A DNA stretch of 64,000 nt, taken from Leptospira abararensis (GTDB lineage Bacteria > Spirochaetota > Leptospiria > Leptospirales > Leptospiraceae). Shown one piece after another: positions 9,985 through 18,894 of the stretch. The DNA lies in NCBI RefSeq assembly GCF_016918735.1, contig NZ_JAFFPR010000022.1:195198-259197 (forward strand), in the 5' to 3' direction. Made by a program: the position numbers and the translations under genes. Each line of letters starts with the position of its first letter. Position 1 is the stretch's first letter. The notes beneath the pieces were generated by a model that saw only the letters and a program-made list of their open reading frames with translations, had not been told where the DNA came from and did no database searches.

Positions 9985-11289
9985 TCAGGAGCGGGAAACC
10001 ACCACATCGATAAATAAAATCAAATTTTCAGAAAGGTTTCTAGCAAATGTCCGTAACATCATCCGTTCCGAAATGTCGTGATACATTTGGGAAAGAGTCC
10101 AGGCATCCCTGCTGGTTTTGGATTTGTGAAGGTGCTCAAAAAAATAAGGACGAAACGACCAGTTTTTACCCAAAAAAGAATAGTCCGGTTCCATTTTGCC
10201 CGACTTGTCTCTTGAATAATTAGGAGAAACCTGAAAACCAAGGGGACTTGTGATGTACATCCGAAAGAAATCCCCATCTCCAAAGACACTCGTTTCGAAC
10301 CCACCCTTCCATTCCCAAATTCCATTCTCTTCGGTAAAACCCATCATGATTTCTGAAAGTTTGTCCTTCCAGATGGTCTCCCATTCAATCTGACGGTTCA
10401 TCTCTCCTTGTTTGCGAGCATGAAAGTATTGTAAGGAAGCCTGCATCTCGGTTCTGTATTCAAAGCGTTTGGCAAAATATGGTTCTGGTTTGGCAAAATA
10501 AAATCCTTGGATGTATCTGGCTCCATAGTTAAGAGCATTGTAGAGTTCATCCTCCGATTCAATACCTTCAAAGAGAAGACTACTTCCCAGAGATTCACCT
10601 AACTTTGACAAGTTGAGTAAAATTTCCTTAAAATTACGGGAGAAGGTAGATCTACGTAACATCTGTAAGTCGACTTTGATAATTTCAGGATGGAAAAGCC
10701 CAATTCGGTCGAGGTTACTTGCCTCCGATCCCGCATCGTCAACGGCGATAGAAAATCCTTCTTGCCTATACAGCTGCAGGACAGGTCGCAAAAGTTCTAG
10801 GTTATGGGGGAATCGTTCTTCTGTAATTTCAATGACAATCCTTTCCGGATCAAGACCCACTTCTCTGACCATCTGAATGGTTTGGGGAAGTTCTGTTTCC
10901 AATTGTAGCAGGGCATGGTACATGACATTCGGGGAGATATTTAAAAATAACTTGGTTTCTGGTGGCGCTTCTTTAGCGAACTTTCGTAAGGCGGCAAAAC
11001 GAATCTCTTCATCGACTTGTTTTTTTAGGAAAAAAATTTCATCATAACCATAGGTTGGGGACAAAAAGAATTCTCCAAGACTCACAAGGCCCTCCGGTGT
11101 GGAAAGGCGCCCTAATAGTTCATAGCCGTAAATGCCAGTGGATTCGGACGAAAGGATGGGCTGGAATACGGGAACAAGAGTTCCTCCAGATAACCAATCT
11201 TTCCAATCGCTTAGGAATTTATGACTTTCTCTTTCTGTAATCATAGATGGATATACGTATTTTAATGCAAGATCGGTACCAGTAAGCAT
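9985..11289 (-). CDS. EAL-domain protein, putative c-di-GMP phosphodiesterase
   Basis: A 434-residue protein without membrane segments. The EAL domain (about residues 30-270) is visible but divergent: ELLGRL replaces EAL, ITEERF carries the metal-binding Glu, IAVDDAGSEASN replaces the usual DDFGTGYSSL, IIKVDLQML the usual IKID, and FEGIESEDE the usual EGVE. Thus the metal-binding acidic residues look present, but loop 6 is altered, so activity is uncertain. The C-terminal 160 residues are an unrecognised domain (GFEENGIWEWKGGF-like) and not a GGDEF. ATG 11289 has no strong ribosome site; a second ATG at 11244 is possible. Confidence 0.8.
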   Translation of the reverse strand: MLTGTDLALKYVYPSMITERESHKFLSDWKDWLSGGTLVPVFQPILSSESTGIYGYELLGRLSTPEGLVSLGEFFLSPTYGYDEIFFLKKQVDEEIRFAALRKFAKEAPPETKLFLNISPNVMYHALLQLETELPQTIQMVREVGLDPERIVIEITEERFPHNLELLRPVLQLYRQEGFSIAVDDAGSEASNLDRIGLFHPEIIKVDLQMLRRSTFSRNFKEILLNLSKLGESLGSSLLFEGIESEDELYNALNYGARYIQGFYFAKPEPYFAKRFEYRTEMQASLQYFHARKQGEMNRQIEWETIWKDKLSEIMMGFTEENGIWEWKGGFETSVFGDGDFFRMYITSPLGFQVSPNYSRDKSGKMEPDYSFLGKNWSFRPYFFEHLHKSKTSRDAWTLSQMYHDISERMMLRTFARNLSENLILFIDVVVSRS

Positions 11290-11388
11290 TGTAGGGAATT
11301 TTACTGCATTTTGCTCACGATATGGGCAATCAGGAACAAGGAAGGGAGAAAAAGTTTATTGGCGCTTAATTAGTAAGCAAAATGGTAT

Positions 11389-11417
11389 AAAAAAACCACC
11401 CGAGTTTCCTAGGATGG
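11389..11417 (-). terminator. intrinsic terminator of the small lipoprotein gene
   Basis: Read on the minus strand, CCATCC and GGGTGG form a six-pair stem (one wobble) around a ten-base loop, followed directly by seven T. It begins 20 nt after the stop of the 54-residue lipoprotein gene. Confidence 0.7.
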
Positions 11418-11436
11418 CTTCCGCTTTGAGTAGTAA

Positions 11437-11601
11437 TTACTTAATGTCTCTAGCTCTTGTTTTGAATGACTCATCCAATTTTGGCTTTTTAGAAGGTTTT
11501 GGTTCTTCCACAACTGGTGTTTGTTTAACTTCTTCAGAGGCACAGTTAATCATAAATACAGCCAAAAAAGCAATGATCAGCATAGACGAAATTTTTTTCA
11601 T
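11437..11601 (-). CDS. 54-residue lipoprotein
   Basis: The gene encodes 54 residues: MKKISSMLIIAFLAVFMINC is a signal with lipobox MINC, and the mature part is only about 35 residues, rich in Lys, Glu and Pro (EEVKQTPVVEEPKPSKKPK). It has a strong AAGGAG seven bases before the ATG and its own terminator, so it is very likely real and possibly well expressed. It is comparable in size and style to Lpp-like or other tiny envelope lipoproteins, but no family is recognised. Divergent from tmk. An overlapping plus-strand frame of 73 codons at 11414-11635 is its shadow. Confidence 0.8.
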   Translation of the reverse strand: MKKISSMLIIAFLAVFMINCASEEVKQTPVVEEPKPSKKPKLDESFKTRARDIK

Positions 11602-11680
11602 GTTTTTGCTCCTTAGACTAAATTGCCGAGTTTAGTAAATAAGTCGAGGAAAAAACGACCATTCTTATAATGGAGGGGAT

Positions 11681-12286
11681 ATGCCCCAAAATAATCAGTT
11701 CTTTGTATTTGAAGGGATCGATGGTTCCGGGAAAACCACCGTCTCTCGTTTGGTTTCCGAAGTACTTCTCACAAAATCAATCCCCAACCTCTGGCATAGA
11801 GAACCGACTGATAGTGTACACGGAAAAAAGATAAGAGAGTTCTTACTAGGAAAACTCAAACTCTCAAAAGAAGAACAAATTGAAACTTTTATTGCCGATC
11901 GTGAATGTTCGGTAAATGAAATCATCCTACCTACTCTCAAAAGTGGTAAATCAATTGTACAAGATCGCTATTATTTTTCCACCGCGGCTTACCAAGGCAG
12001 AGATGAAGAACATGCTGCTGACATATTATACAGAAATGAAGACAAAGGTTTTCCTGAACCGAACAGAGTGTATTTTTTAGACCTTTCACCAGAGGAAGCA
12101 TTGGAACGCAGAACCAGTCGTGGAGGGGCCGAAGAAGTATTTGATGAAGATTCAGAACAGTCTCGTATCTACCAAAACTATTTGGCGATTTTACCTGAGT
12201 CTACGATCTTCGTTGATGCCACTGCAGAACTAGATGAAGTTGTTGCCTTCTGCGTTGAGGATATACTCAAGTCTCTCGAAGGTTAA
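11681..12286 (+). CDS. tmk: thymidylate kinase
   Basis: Tmk phosphorylates dTMP to dTDP with ATP in dTTP synthesis. The 201-residue length is typical. The P-loop FEGIDGSGKTT lies at about residues 10-20; the dTMP-binding DRY motif appears as VQDRYYFST; HREPT lies at about 44; a lid-like RRTSRGGAEE follows VYFLDLSPEEALE. The start has GGAGGGG upstream. Convergent with the methyltransferase gene, 1 nt between stops. Confidence 0.95.
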   Translation: MPQNNQFFVFEGIDGSGKTTVSRLVSEVLLTKSIPNLWHREPTDSVHGKKIREFLLGKLKLSKEEQIETFIADRECSVNEIILPTLKSGKSIVQDRYYFSTAAYQGRDEEHAADILYRNEDKGFPEPNRVYFLDLSPEEALERRTSRGGAEEVFDEDSEQSRIYQNYLAILPESTIFVDATAELDEVVAFCVEDILKSLEG

Positions 12287-12287
12287 C

Positions 12288-13169
12288 TCACTTTTTTACC
12301 ATATAGACCATCATGTCACCTAACTGAAACCACTTCACTAGACGGTCCATCACCCGTTTCCGGAGTTTGAAAAAAAATCGAGCTTCGGGACGAGTGGTCA
12401 TTCCACTTCCATAGGTAAATGATACAGGTTGGTGATAACCCAAAGACAAAAGTAGTTTTTTTAAACCTAAATACGAATAATAATATAAATGTTCAGGAAC
12501 ATTCAAATACCGCCACCTAAGTCCTGCTAGTTTAGCCAGCAGGCCGTATCGACAAGTGGATAGGATAAGCACTCCCCCCGGTTTTAAATGCTTCTGAATC
12601 TTTTCCAAAGTTTCTTTTGGCTGGTGCAGGTGTTCAATGGTTGCCCAAAGGGTGATGAGATCAAACTGGTTTTGGAACGTTGTATCCCAAGTAAGAAAGT
12701 TCTCTTGGAAGATATTTAGGTTTAATGTTTCGCGGGCAAAACGAACGGGACCATCGGCGATCTCAATTCCATACGCGTCGTAACCACGATCCTTTTGATA
12801 AGCCACAAAGTATCCAGCAGCACATCCAATGTCCAAAGAAGTTAATTTGGTATCTTTTGGTAGCTCACCAATTCGTTTTTTTTCCCAAGAAAAAAAATCC
12901 AAATCATTTAGGTTGAGTTGGAAAACCCGAGAGATTTCCTTACGTAATTTGTCGGAATAATAATTGTCATACCCACGTTCCGTCCTTTGGGTAAAATAAG
13001 AATCATCATAGTATTTTTTTACATCTGCAAAAGTCGGTTGTGGGTTCACTTGCACAAGCCCACAAGATTCACAGGCAACAATTGAAAAAGATTCACCGAG
13101 TGGGCTTTCTTTGGTATAAATCGGACGAAAGCGGTTTTGTCCGCAGGTATTGCAGGGGATTAGTTCCAC
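12288..13169 (-). CDS. class I SAM-dependent methyltransferase with N-terminal zinc ribbon
   Basis: A 293-residue protein. The first 45 residues hold two Cys pairs (CNTCG and CESCG) that would bind one zinc. A class I methyltransferase domain follows, with motif I as LDIGCAAGYF (about residue 105), an acidic residue after IE (YGIEIADG), and LWATIEHLHQP, LKPGGVLIL, typical of methyltransferase family 23. The substrate is unknown. It starts with GTG 7 nt after znuB, so it is the last gene of the putative Zur-controlled operon. A zinc-ribbon enzyme inside a zinc operon is worth noting, but the link may be incidental. Confidence 0.8.
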   Translation of the reverse strand: MELIPCNTCGQNRFRPIYTKESPLGESFSIVACESCGLVQVNPQPTFADVKKYYDDSYFTQRTERGYDNYYSDKLRKEISRVFQLNLNDLDFFSWEKKRIGELPKDTKLTSLDIGCAAGYFVAYQKDRGYDAYGIEIADGPVRFARETLNLNIFQENFLTWDTTFQNQFDLITLWATIEHLHQPKETLEKIQKHLKPGGVLILSTCRYGLLAKLAGLRWRYLNVPEHLYYYSYLGLKKLLLSLGYHQPVSFTYGSGMTTRPEARFFFKLRKRVMDRLVKWFQLGDMMVYMVKK

Positions 13170-13176
13170 AGAATAA

Positions 13177-14031
13177 CTATCGGACAGATTTGGAAAAAAC
13201 GGAAGTAGTAAGAAAGCGAATGAGGTGGATAAAAAAAGCTAAAGCACAAAGCACAAGAATGATACTTGAGGATGTAGGAAAGTAAATCAGTTCGCCATTG
13301 CGTTCCATACCAACAAGGGAGATGAGAAAACCCGAAATCGTTGCAAATACAGAAAACAAAGCACAAACAATGGTAAGGAGTTTTAACGAACGAATGAGAG
13401 GGAGGAGTGCAAAAACTGGCAAAATCAAATGGGCAATGCTATAAAAAGTTCCAAGTAAGTTCACGGCTACGGTGAGAGAGGCCGCAAGGATGATATAAAA
13501 CAAAAGGTCAAAGGGAAGAGGATTTCCCACTTGGATTTTGTATTCGTCCCGATCAAAACTGATAAAAAGAAACCTTCTAAAAAAACTCAAATACAGAATG
13601 AAAAAGAATACAGCGATATAAATTCCGAACGAATCAGCCCGCACCTGGGAAGTTAAAATGTCTCCAAAAAATGCCGCCATCAAATGATTTTGTACATTCC
13701 CACCAAGAGCCAACATAAACTGAGAGGCAGCAGAAAAAAATACAAAGAGAATGCCGAGGATGACCTCTTCTTTTATCCCACGCAGTTTTCTCACATACAA
13801 AAGGGGGAATACCAAAATAGAAGAAAATACAATGGGAAAAATTTCTCCAGGCCATTCCATAAACAAGGATAAGGCGACAGAAAAAGTCACTGCTTGGGAA
13901 AGAGTCACTCCAAAGAATGTCATCCCCCTTAGAACAATCAAAATTCCAAGAACTGATAGCAGAGCTCCTACAAGGCTACCAACGATCATTTGTGGTAAAA
14001 ATAAAGTCCAACTAGAAAGGATATTAGTCAT
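13177..14031 (-). CDS. znuB: zinc/manganese ABC transporter permease (ZnuB-like)
   Basis: Integral membrane subunit of an ABC-3 family metal importer; eight or nine hydrophobic segments cover most of its 284 residues. GALLSVLGILIVLRGMTFFG and the AHLILPVFALLP region match ABC-3 permeases. The protein would form the inner-membrane channel with the ATPase encoded just upstream. I start at ATG 14031 (MTNILSSW), which overlaps the end of the ATPase gene by 8 nt; a GTG ten codons earlier is also open. Zinc rather than manganese is inferred from operon context and the upstream operator. Confidence 0.88.
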   Translation of the reverse strand: MTNILSSWTLFLPQMIVGSLVGALLSVLGILIVLRGMTFFGVTLSQAVTFSVALSLFMEWPGEIFPIVFSSILVFPLLYVRKLRGIKEEVILGILFVFFSAASQFMLALGGNVQNHLMAAFFGDILTSQVRADSFGIYIAVFFFILYLSFFRRFLFISFDRDEYKIQVGNPLPFDLLFYIILAASLTVAVNLLGTFYSIAHLILPVFALLPLIRSLKLLTIVCALFSVFATISGFLISLVGMERNGELIYFPTSSSIILVLCALAFFIHLIRFLTTSVFSKSVR

Positions 14032-14737
14032 GGTGGTGGCAGTTCGGAGGCCTTTCTCCACTAGTGATATTGTAAAGTTTTCCTTCGTCTATTTCATAAA
14101 TTTCATCAAACCCGAATCCCCAATCATGTTCCAAACTATGAGTGATAAAAAATAGAGACCGGTTCCCTTCTTTTAAATATTCGGATAAAACGGTTTGGAA
14201 GAGTTCTCTGGCATTATGATCCAAAGAATCCATGGGTTCATCCAAAAAAATCAAATTGGCTTTGGTGAGGAGTGAACGAAGGATAAGAACTTTTTGTAAC
14301 TGTCCCCCACTACAAAGAGAAATTTGTTTTTTTAAAATCGAACTAACACCTGTTCTTTCAATCAGAGCCATATCTTCTTCAGAGAATTTTTTTTTGGGAA
14401 AAAAACTGAGGCCAATGTTTTTTGGCATCAGAAGTACATCTTGTACGCGAAGAGGAAATTCTAAAGACATTCGTTTGGCCTGGGGCACATAGGAGGTTGT
14501 GATTTCTTTAGAAAAGGAAATGAATCCAGAAAGTGCTGGAAGTAAGTCTGTTAAGGTTCGGAATAGTGTGGTTTTACCAGCTCCGTTTCCCCCAACAAGG
14601 GCATAGGTTTTGCCAGAGTGGATATGCAAATGAATGTCGGATACCACCGGAAATTCCTTTCTGTAACCGACGGACAAAGCTTCCGTATGGATGAAGGTAT
14701 CAGTGCCTTCTAGTTTATTTGGTTTTGTCGCTTGCAT
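14024..14737 (-). CDS. znuC: zinc/manganese ABC transporter ATP-binding protein (ZnuC-like)
   Basis: A 237-residue ABC ATPase. Walker A GGNGAGKTT lies at about residue 50; the Q-loop region has TSYVPQAKRM; the signature LCSGGQ varies from LSGGQ; Walker B is LIFLDEPMDSLD; the switch His is in FFITHSLEH. The C-terminus ends in CHHHD, a short metal-binding tail that fits a zinc importer. It overlaps the binding-protein gene by 23 nt and the permease gene by 8 nt, so the three are translationally linked. The start may be ATG 14737 or the GTG next to it. Confidence 0.9.
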   Translation of the reverse strand: MQATKPNKLEGTDTFIHTEALSVGYRKEFPVVSDIHLHIHSGKTYALVGGNGAGKTTLFRTLTDLLPALSGFISFSKEITTSYVPQAKRMSLEFPLRVQDVLLMPKNIGLSFFPKKKFSEEDMALIERTGVSSILKKQISLCSGGQLQKVLILRSLLTKANLIFLDEPMDSLDHNARELFQTVLSEYLKEGNRSLFFITHSLEHDWGFGFDEIYEIDEGKLYNITSGERPPNCHHHD

Positions 14738-15659
14738 CACGTATTTTTTGTAACATCAACCGAAGTGTGTCTTCGTAAGTGAGGGCATCAGGGTTACCAC
14801 CGACAGAGATCGGCAATACAACAACCACAGAACCGGGCACTTTAGAAGACACATACTCAGCATACTTTGGATTGTGATAGGGCCCAATCAAGATAATTTT
14901 TATCTTTTCTGCTGTCATATAACTGATGACCTGGTCCATATAACGAACAGAAGGTGGAACACCTGGCCGTTCTTCAATGGTTAAGTTGGCATTGAATTTA
15001 AAGCGAGCAGCTAAATATACAAATTGGTCATGGAAAACCGCAACTTTTAATCCAAAATAAGGTTCCATTTTTTTCATTTCTTCTTTCGTCAATTGGATCA
15101 GACGTTTTTTGAAAGTATTAAAATTGGCTTCATAGTATTCCCCATTCAAGGGATCCACTCGAGTGAGAGCATTTTTAATATTTTGAGCCATTTGGATGGC
15201 ATTGATGGGATCATTCCAATAGTGAGGATTTCCATAGATATGCATGTCACCCATCGAACGATCCATCATCACTGTAGGTTCGCCGAGGATTTTCACTCCA
15301 AAGGAAGTATCACAATACCCAGGTTGCCCTTTTTGGATTTTGATATTACGGGATTGTTGTTGGAGGTAAGGAATCCAACCAATTTCTAAATCAAGGCCTA
15401 TCACACAAAGTACATCGGCTTCACTGAGTTTCACAAGAAAGTCAGGCCTAGTCATTACAAAGTGCGGGTCATCGGTTCCACGAATCATTCCAGAAACCTC
15501 TGCACGATCCCCCGCTACTTGTTCGGCAATGTATTTGATATCGGGAAGGCTTGTGACAAGGGATACCTTCGCCGCAAGATTCTGTGTAAAAAAAATCGAA
15601 AGAAAAAAACTGAAAATCAAAAGTTTAGAGAAGTGATTTTTCAATACTGTCTGTGACAT
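14715..15659 (-). CDS. znuA: metal ABC transporter substrate-binding protein (ZnuA/TroA family)
   Basis: A 314-residue periplasmic cluster A-I binding protein. A signal peptide covers residues 1-30 (LLIFSFFLSIFFTQNLAAK). Metal-site residues of the family are visible: His in GTDDPHF (about 66), His in GNPHYW (about 145), a third His in FHDQFVYLAARF (about 207-209), and a late acidic position. There is no long His-rich loop, which many ZnuA proteins carry between the first two sites, so I rely on context for zinc. GAGG precedes the start. It follows the outer-membrane barrel gene by 17 nt. Confidence 0.88.
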   Translation of the reverse strand: MSQTVLKNHFSKLLIFSFFLSIFFTQNLAAKVSLVTSLPDIKYIAEQVAGDRAEVSGMIRGTDDPHFVMTRPDFLVKLSEADVLCVIGLDLEIGWIPYLQQQSRNIKIQKGQPGYCDTSFGVKILGEPTVMMDRSMGDMHIYGNPHYWNDPINAIQMAQNIKNALTRVDPLNGEYYEANFNTFKKRLIQLTKEEMKKMEPYFGLKVAVFHDQFVYLAARFKFNANLTIEERPGVPPSVRYMDQVISYMTAEKIKIILIGPYHNPKYAEYVSSKVPGSVVVVLPISVGGNPDALTYEDTLRLMLQKIRDASDKTK

Positions 15660-15676
15660 GACGAACCTCTTTTGTC

Positions 15677-17032
15677 TTAATAACTATGCGCTGGGTGAGA
15701 GCCAAGTATCGCAACTGTTTGGATATAAAATCGATACTCTCTCACTTCTTCTTGTGATGCGCGAGAATAGTCTTGGATGTATCTACGTTCCACAGAACCT
15801 CGCACCTTTCCAAATTCAGAACTATGGAAGGTCATCTGGAGTGACTGTGCCTCAATGGCATTCTTTGCAGGATCTCCATTTTGGTCGACAAGGGACTTGT
15901 CAGTAAAGTAATCATACCGAAAACCAACAGACCACAACTGGTGGAATTTAAAATCTAAAAATGCGTATGCGCCCCACTGGTCTTTGGTGGGAGATTTGGT
16001 CTTCTGAAAGGTAACAGGATCAAGATTCGACGGAAACACTTCTTGTTGGTACCAACCCTCTCCCATAATCATAATTTCACTTAAATTAGATCGGTTCCAT
16101 CGAAGCACTGCATCGGCCCCATAAAGTAATCGTTGGTTTTTCCTTTCCGTGGTGGGCTCAAACCTGATTCCTGAAAATCCAAACTGAGTTCCCCAATTAT
16201 TCCCAAAATAATAAAAATGTTTTAAGTGAGCATACAAAAGTGGATTGTTTTTTTGTACACCGGCATCGTGAGAGTGACCCCATTTCCTTCCGTTTGTTGC
16301 ACCGAGCACAAGTTCTTGAGTGATAATTTTCCAAGGAAAAAGAATACTAAATTCTGCCCCGGTGTCAATGGCCGATTCCCATCCAATAAATTTTTCATGA
16401 ACAATGGGAGTCATAGTAAAGGCGCGGTCATGCGCGTGGATTTTATTCAACCGACCCACATCGATAAACATCTGCCCAGCTTTGAGTGAGGTATTAAATG
16501 GCAAAAAAGGAAACTGAACCCAGGCTTCATGGACTTCAAAAAAATACTTACCGTTTTCACCGTGTGCTGCCCCAACAAAATTGGCACGCATCCATTGGTC
16601 TACAGCTCCGTTAAACCCGAATTCAGCGGTGCGTATGTCGAGTTGGTTATCGATCCTTTCTCCAGTTCCCCGAGGTTTGTTCCGATCCCAAGCACCAACA
16701 ATGTCAAGGGCAGCATAAGCATCCATCATGAGGTTTTGGGCTGATCTGTTGATCTGTTGGTTAGACTGGACTGGGGACGAGATCCCCCGACTGCCTTCGG
16801 TTCCCTTTTCACGTTTTTCTTGGTCTTGTAAATCTTTCTCTAAATCCGCTTCCCAATCAGAAGTGATTGTATTGGATTCAGATATAGATTTCGCATTCTT
16901 TTTGTTAGCCGATCTTGTATCATCAAGTTCTTTTTCCCATTCCGTAGCCTCGGCAAAAAGAAGGAAAGAAAACAAAAGGGAGAGGATCACTCCCCCGATT
17001 TTGACTTTTGAAAAACTATGGTTTGGTTTCAC
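15677..17032 (-). CDS. predicted outer-membrane beta-barrel, zinc operon
   Basis: A 451-residue exported protein. Signal peptide at residues 10-28, then a 70-residue charged Ser/Glu/Asn segment with coiled-coil tendency (WEKELDDTRS, WEADLEKDLQDQEKREKG). From about residue 90 there is a barrel-like pattern: alternating aromatic strands with turns (AAFGFNGAVDQWMRANFVG-like), WGAYAFLDFKFHQLWSVGFR and a late YIQDYSR. GQMFIDVGRLNKIHAHDRAF and NGRKWGHSHDAG are His-rich loops. It lies between a lipoprotein and ZnuA in one operon, so it may let zinc cross the outer membrane. No TonB box or plug domain is visible, so it is not ZnuD-like. Confidence 0.72.
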   Translation of the reverse strand: MKPNHSFSKVKIGGVILSLLFSFLLFAEATEWEKELDDTRSANKKNAKSISESNTITSDWEADLEKDLQDQEKREKGTEGSRGISSPVQSNQQINRSAQNLMMDAYAALDIVGAWDRNKPRGTGERIDNQLDIRTAEFGFNGAVDQWMRANFVGAAHGENGKYFFEVHEAWVQFPFLPFNTSLKAGQMFIDVGRLNKIHAHDRAFTMTPIVHEKFIGWESAIDTGAEFSILFPWKIITQELVLGATNGRKWGHSHDAGVQKNNPLLYAHLKHFYYFGNNWGTQFGFSGIRFEPTTERKNQRLLYGADAVLRWNRSNLSEIMIMGEGWYQQEVFPSNLDPVTFQKTKSPTKDQWGAYAFLDFKFHQLWSVGFRYDYFTDKSLVDQNGDPAKNAIEAQSLQMTFHSSEFGKVRGSVERRYIQDYSRASQEEVREYRFYIQTVAILGSHPAHSY

Positions 17033-17050
17033 GATAAGTTTTAAATGATA

Positions 17051-17806
17051 TTATTGAAAGGATCCGTTAGTCCCGATGACTGTCGAGTAAATGGTGATCG
17101 ACTTAATGATCGCTTTGTTGATTTTTAAACCGATTCGGTCTCCAGTAAAGCCAGTAATGGCAGCATTTTCTTCTTCAAATTCATAGGAAGAACGATTTGC
17201 CAAATTACAAGGAATAGACCAACCAAAAATATGAGCATTCGAACTTTCTTTATGAACTTCTAAACATACGGTTTTTTCCACTCCCACAGAAGAAGCCCAT
17301 GGGGTACTTGCTGTGGTGGCAAAAGGAGAAGGAGTGGAACCGTTCAGCCATTGTGCCACAGTCGGAGACAATTGTACGCCAGGACCTGCAAAACTAGTCG
17401 TTGATTGGATGAGTGCATCCAAACTGGAATCCGCTTGGTTCATCACATAAGTGATTTCGATTCCTGCTTTGGACTCATTTCCCGTTGCAGAGAGACTGGA
17501 AGCATTGGTTACAATTGTAGATGCTGCACTTGTTCCTTGTAACCCTCCACTAAAGGTAATTCCACTTGCAGTGAATCCAAAGGCTCTTAAAACTGAAGTC
17601 ACATCCCCGGAACATCCTGTAAAAGTATAACGAGTTCCATTTCCGGCAGATCCAGAAACAGCTGTGGGCCCACAACCAGGTGCAGCAAATAAAGCAGCTA
17701 ACAACGCATCAGCATTATCTTTCTTATCTTTGGACTGGAAGAGTTCTGCACAATTCATCACAGAGAAAAGGATGGTAGAAAATAGGAAAAGTTTGGCAAA
17801 TTTCAT
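17051..17806 (-). CDS. lipoprotein, first gene of the zinc operon
   Basis: The ATG at 17806 has AGAGGT upstream and gives a 251-residue precursor with signal MKFAKLFLFSTILFSVMNC (lipobox VMNC). A longer frame to 17863 would run through the operator and is rejected. After the Cys comes the charged-then-hydrophobic start seen in other lipoproteins here (DKKDNADALLAALFAAPGCG). The body is Ser/Thr/Gly-rich with many short strands, ending with a CLEVHKESSNAHIFGWSIPC loop that carries two Cys and two His. I recognise no family. As first gene behind a Zur-like palindrome it may bind or sense zinc at the surface; that is inference. Confidence 0.75.
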   Translation of the reverse strand: MKFAKLFLFSTILFSVMNCAELFQSKDKKDNADALLAALFAAPGCGPTAVSGSAGNGTRYTFTGCSGDVTSVLRAFGFTASGITFSGGLQGTSAASTIVTNASSLSATGNESKAGIEITYVMNQADSSLDALIQSTTSFAGPGVQLSPTVAQWLNGSTPSPFATTASTPWASSVGVEKTVCLEVHKESSNAHIFGWSIPCNLANRSSYEFEEENAAITGFTGDRIGLKINKAIIKSITIYSTVIGTNGSFQ

Positions 17807-17826
17807 AAATACCTCTGTGGGACAAT

Positions 17827-17849
17827 CATTTGCAACACTGTTGCAAATG
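17827..17849. promoter_or_regulatory. perfect 23-bp palindrome, candidate Zur operator
   Basis: CATTTGCAACA and its exact reverse complement flank one C. The inner 15 bases (TGCAACACTGTTGCA) have the 7-1-7 layout of Fur-family operators. It sits 20 bp upstream of the first ATG of the znu operon. The same core, TGCAAC-N4-TTGCA, occurs twice before the COG0523 GTPase gene. I saw no copy elsewhere in the window. Confidence 0.75.
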
Positions 17850-17859
17850 CAACCACGTT

Positions 17860-18894
17860 TCATTTAAAAAATAAGTTTTCTGCGTTCCGGTAGAGAATTT
17901 TTTGTTTGGCCAAGTCGCTAATCGGTAAATCCAAAAATCGGGTGATGGGGTGATTTAGATTGTAAGGGATATTAGGAAAGTCAGATCCAAAATAAATTTG
18001 GTCCTGGTAAGTTTCTAAATAAGAAACTGCGCCATCCACATCTTCGGCTTTTCCTGTCGCAAGAAAATCTACAAAGACCATTGTGGTATCCAGTCCCAAA
18101 TTCGGATAAGTAACAAGTAACGAAGCGTAGGCGGAAATTTCATGAGCACCCATATGGGCAACGATGACCTTTAACTTAGGGTAGGTTTCCAAAAATGGTT
18201 TAAAGAATTGAATTCCCGTAAACTCACCTGGCAGAGGTGCTGTACCTGTGTGGATGAGAATGGGAATTTGTTTTTCTTGCAAATAGGCAAAAGTTTCGGT
18301 GAGCTCCGGTCGATTTAAGTTGAGTTTGGATACCTCACAGTGGAGTTTAAAACCTCGGAACCCGTAATCTTCGACAGCCTTCTTTACATAACCAAGGACA
18401 CCCTCCTCTGGATAAAAAGTTCCAAAAGGAATGGCTCCCAACCATTTTTTATAATTGGCATAGGTCCAATCATTTAAAGAAGAAGCCATACCTACTTTGT
18501 GCGCATAGTTCAGAGTGGTAAAACGTTTGATACCATTCTGATGGAGGCGTTCCACTCGTTCCGCTTCTGGTAACCTATAGCCGATGGCCCAGTTCACATT
18601 GTCAAACCAACGCCAAATCAGCTTCATCACGGTCTCTGGAAAAAAATGAGTATGGATATCAAAAATATAAGGGATTCCTAAATCACGAATCCGATCCAAG
18701 TGGTCGGGAGTTTCTGAATCTAGAATGGCGGGATAAGAATCTCCTCTCCACAAAAAAGGAGAAGAGATCCGAGTGTCAGGTTGGTTAGAAGACTCTACAC
18801 CTTCTTCCCCTTCTCCCATAAAACAAGCGTAACAGGGAAGAAGAGGATTTTTATCTACTGGTTTATGCAGTGACTGGTGTTTTTTTCTTTCCAC
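17860..18894 (-). CDS. amidohydrolase family 2 protein
   Basis: A 344-residue metal-dependent hydrolase or decarboxylase of the amidohydrolase_2 group (TIM barrel). DIHTHFF gives the first HxH pair, KLHCEVSK and LIHTGTAP follow, IVAHMGAHE gives a later His, and [10 protein letters not shown] supplies the last-strand Asp. The enzyme class acts on cyclic or aromatic carboxylates; the true substrate is unknown. The frame opens with GTG 32 nt inside the acyl-CoA dehydrogenase gene; an ATG at 18819 would remove the overlap, but neither has a clear ribosome site. N-terminal residues 18-45 are Cys/Pro/Glu-rich and poorly family-like, which favours the shorter form. Confidence 0.78.
   Translation of the reverse strand: MERKKHQSLHKPVDKNPLLPCYACFMGEGEEGVESSNQPDTRISSPFLWRGDSYPAILDSETPDHLDRIRDLGIPYIFDIHTHFFPETVMKLIWRWFDNVNWAIGYRLPEAERVERLHQNGIKRFTTLNYAHKVGMASSLNDWTYANYKKWLGAIPFGTFYPEEGVLGYVKKAVEDYGFRGFKLHCEVSKLNLNRPELTETFAYLQEKQIPILIHTGTAPLPGEFTGIQFFKPFLETYPKLKVIVAHMGAHEISAYASLLVTYPNLGLDTTMVFVDFLATGKAEDVDGAVSYLETYQDQIYFGSDFPNIPYNLNHPITRFLDLPISDLAKQKILYRNAENLFFK

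Noticed and set aside
11414..11635. 73-codon plus-strand frame
   Set aside because: It is opposite the 54-residue lipoprotein gene, which has a ribosome site, lipobox and terminator.
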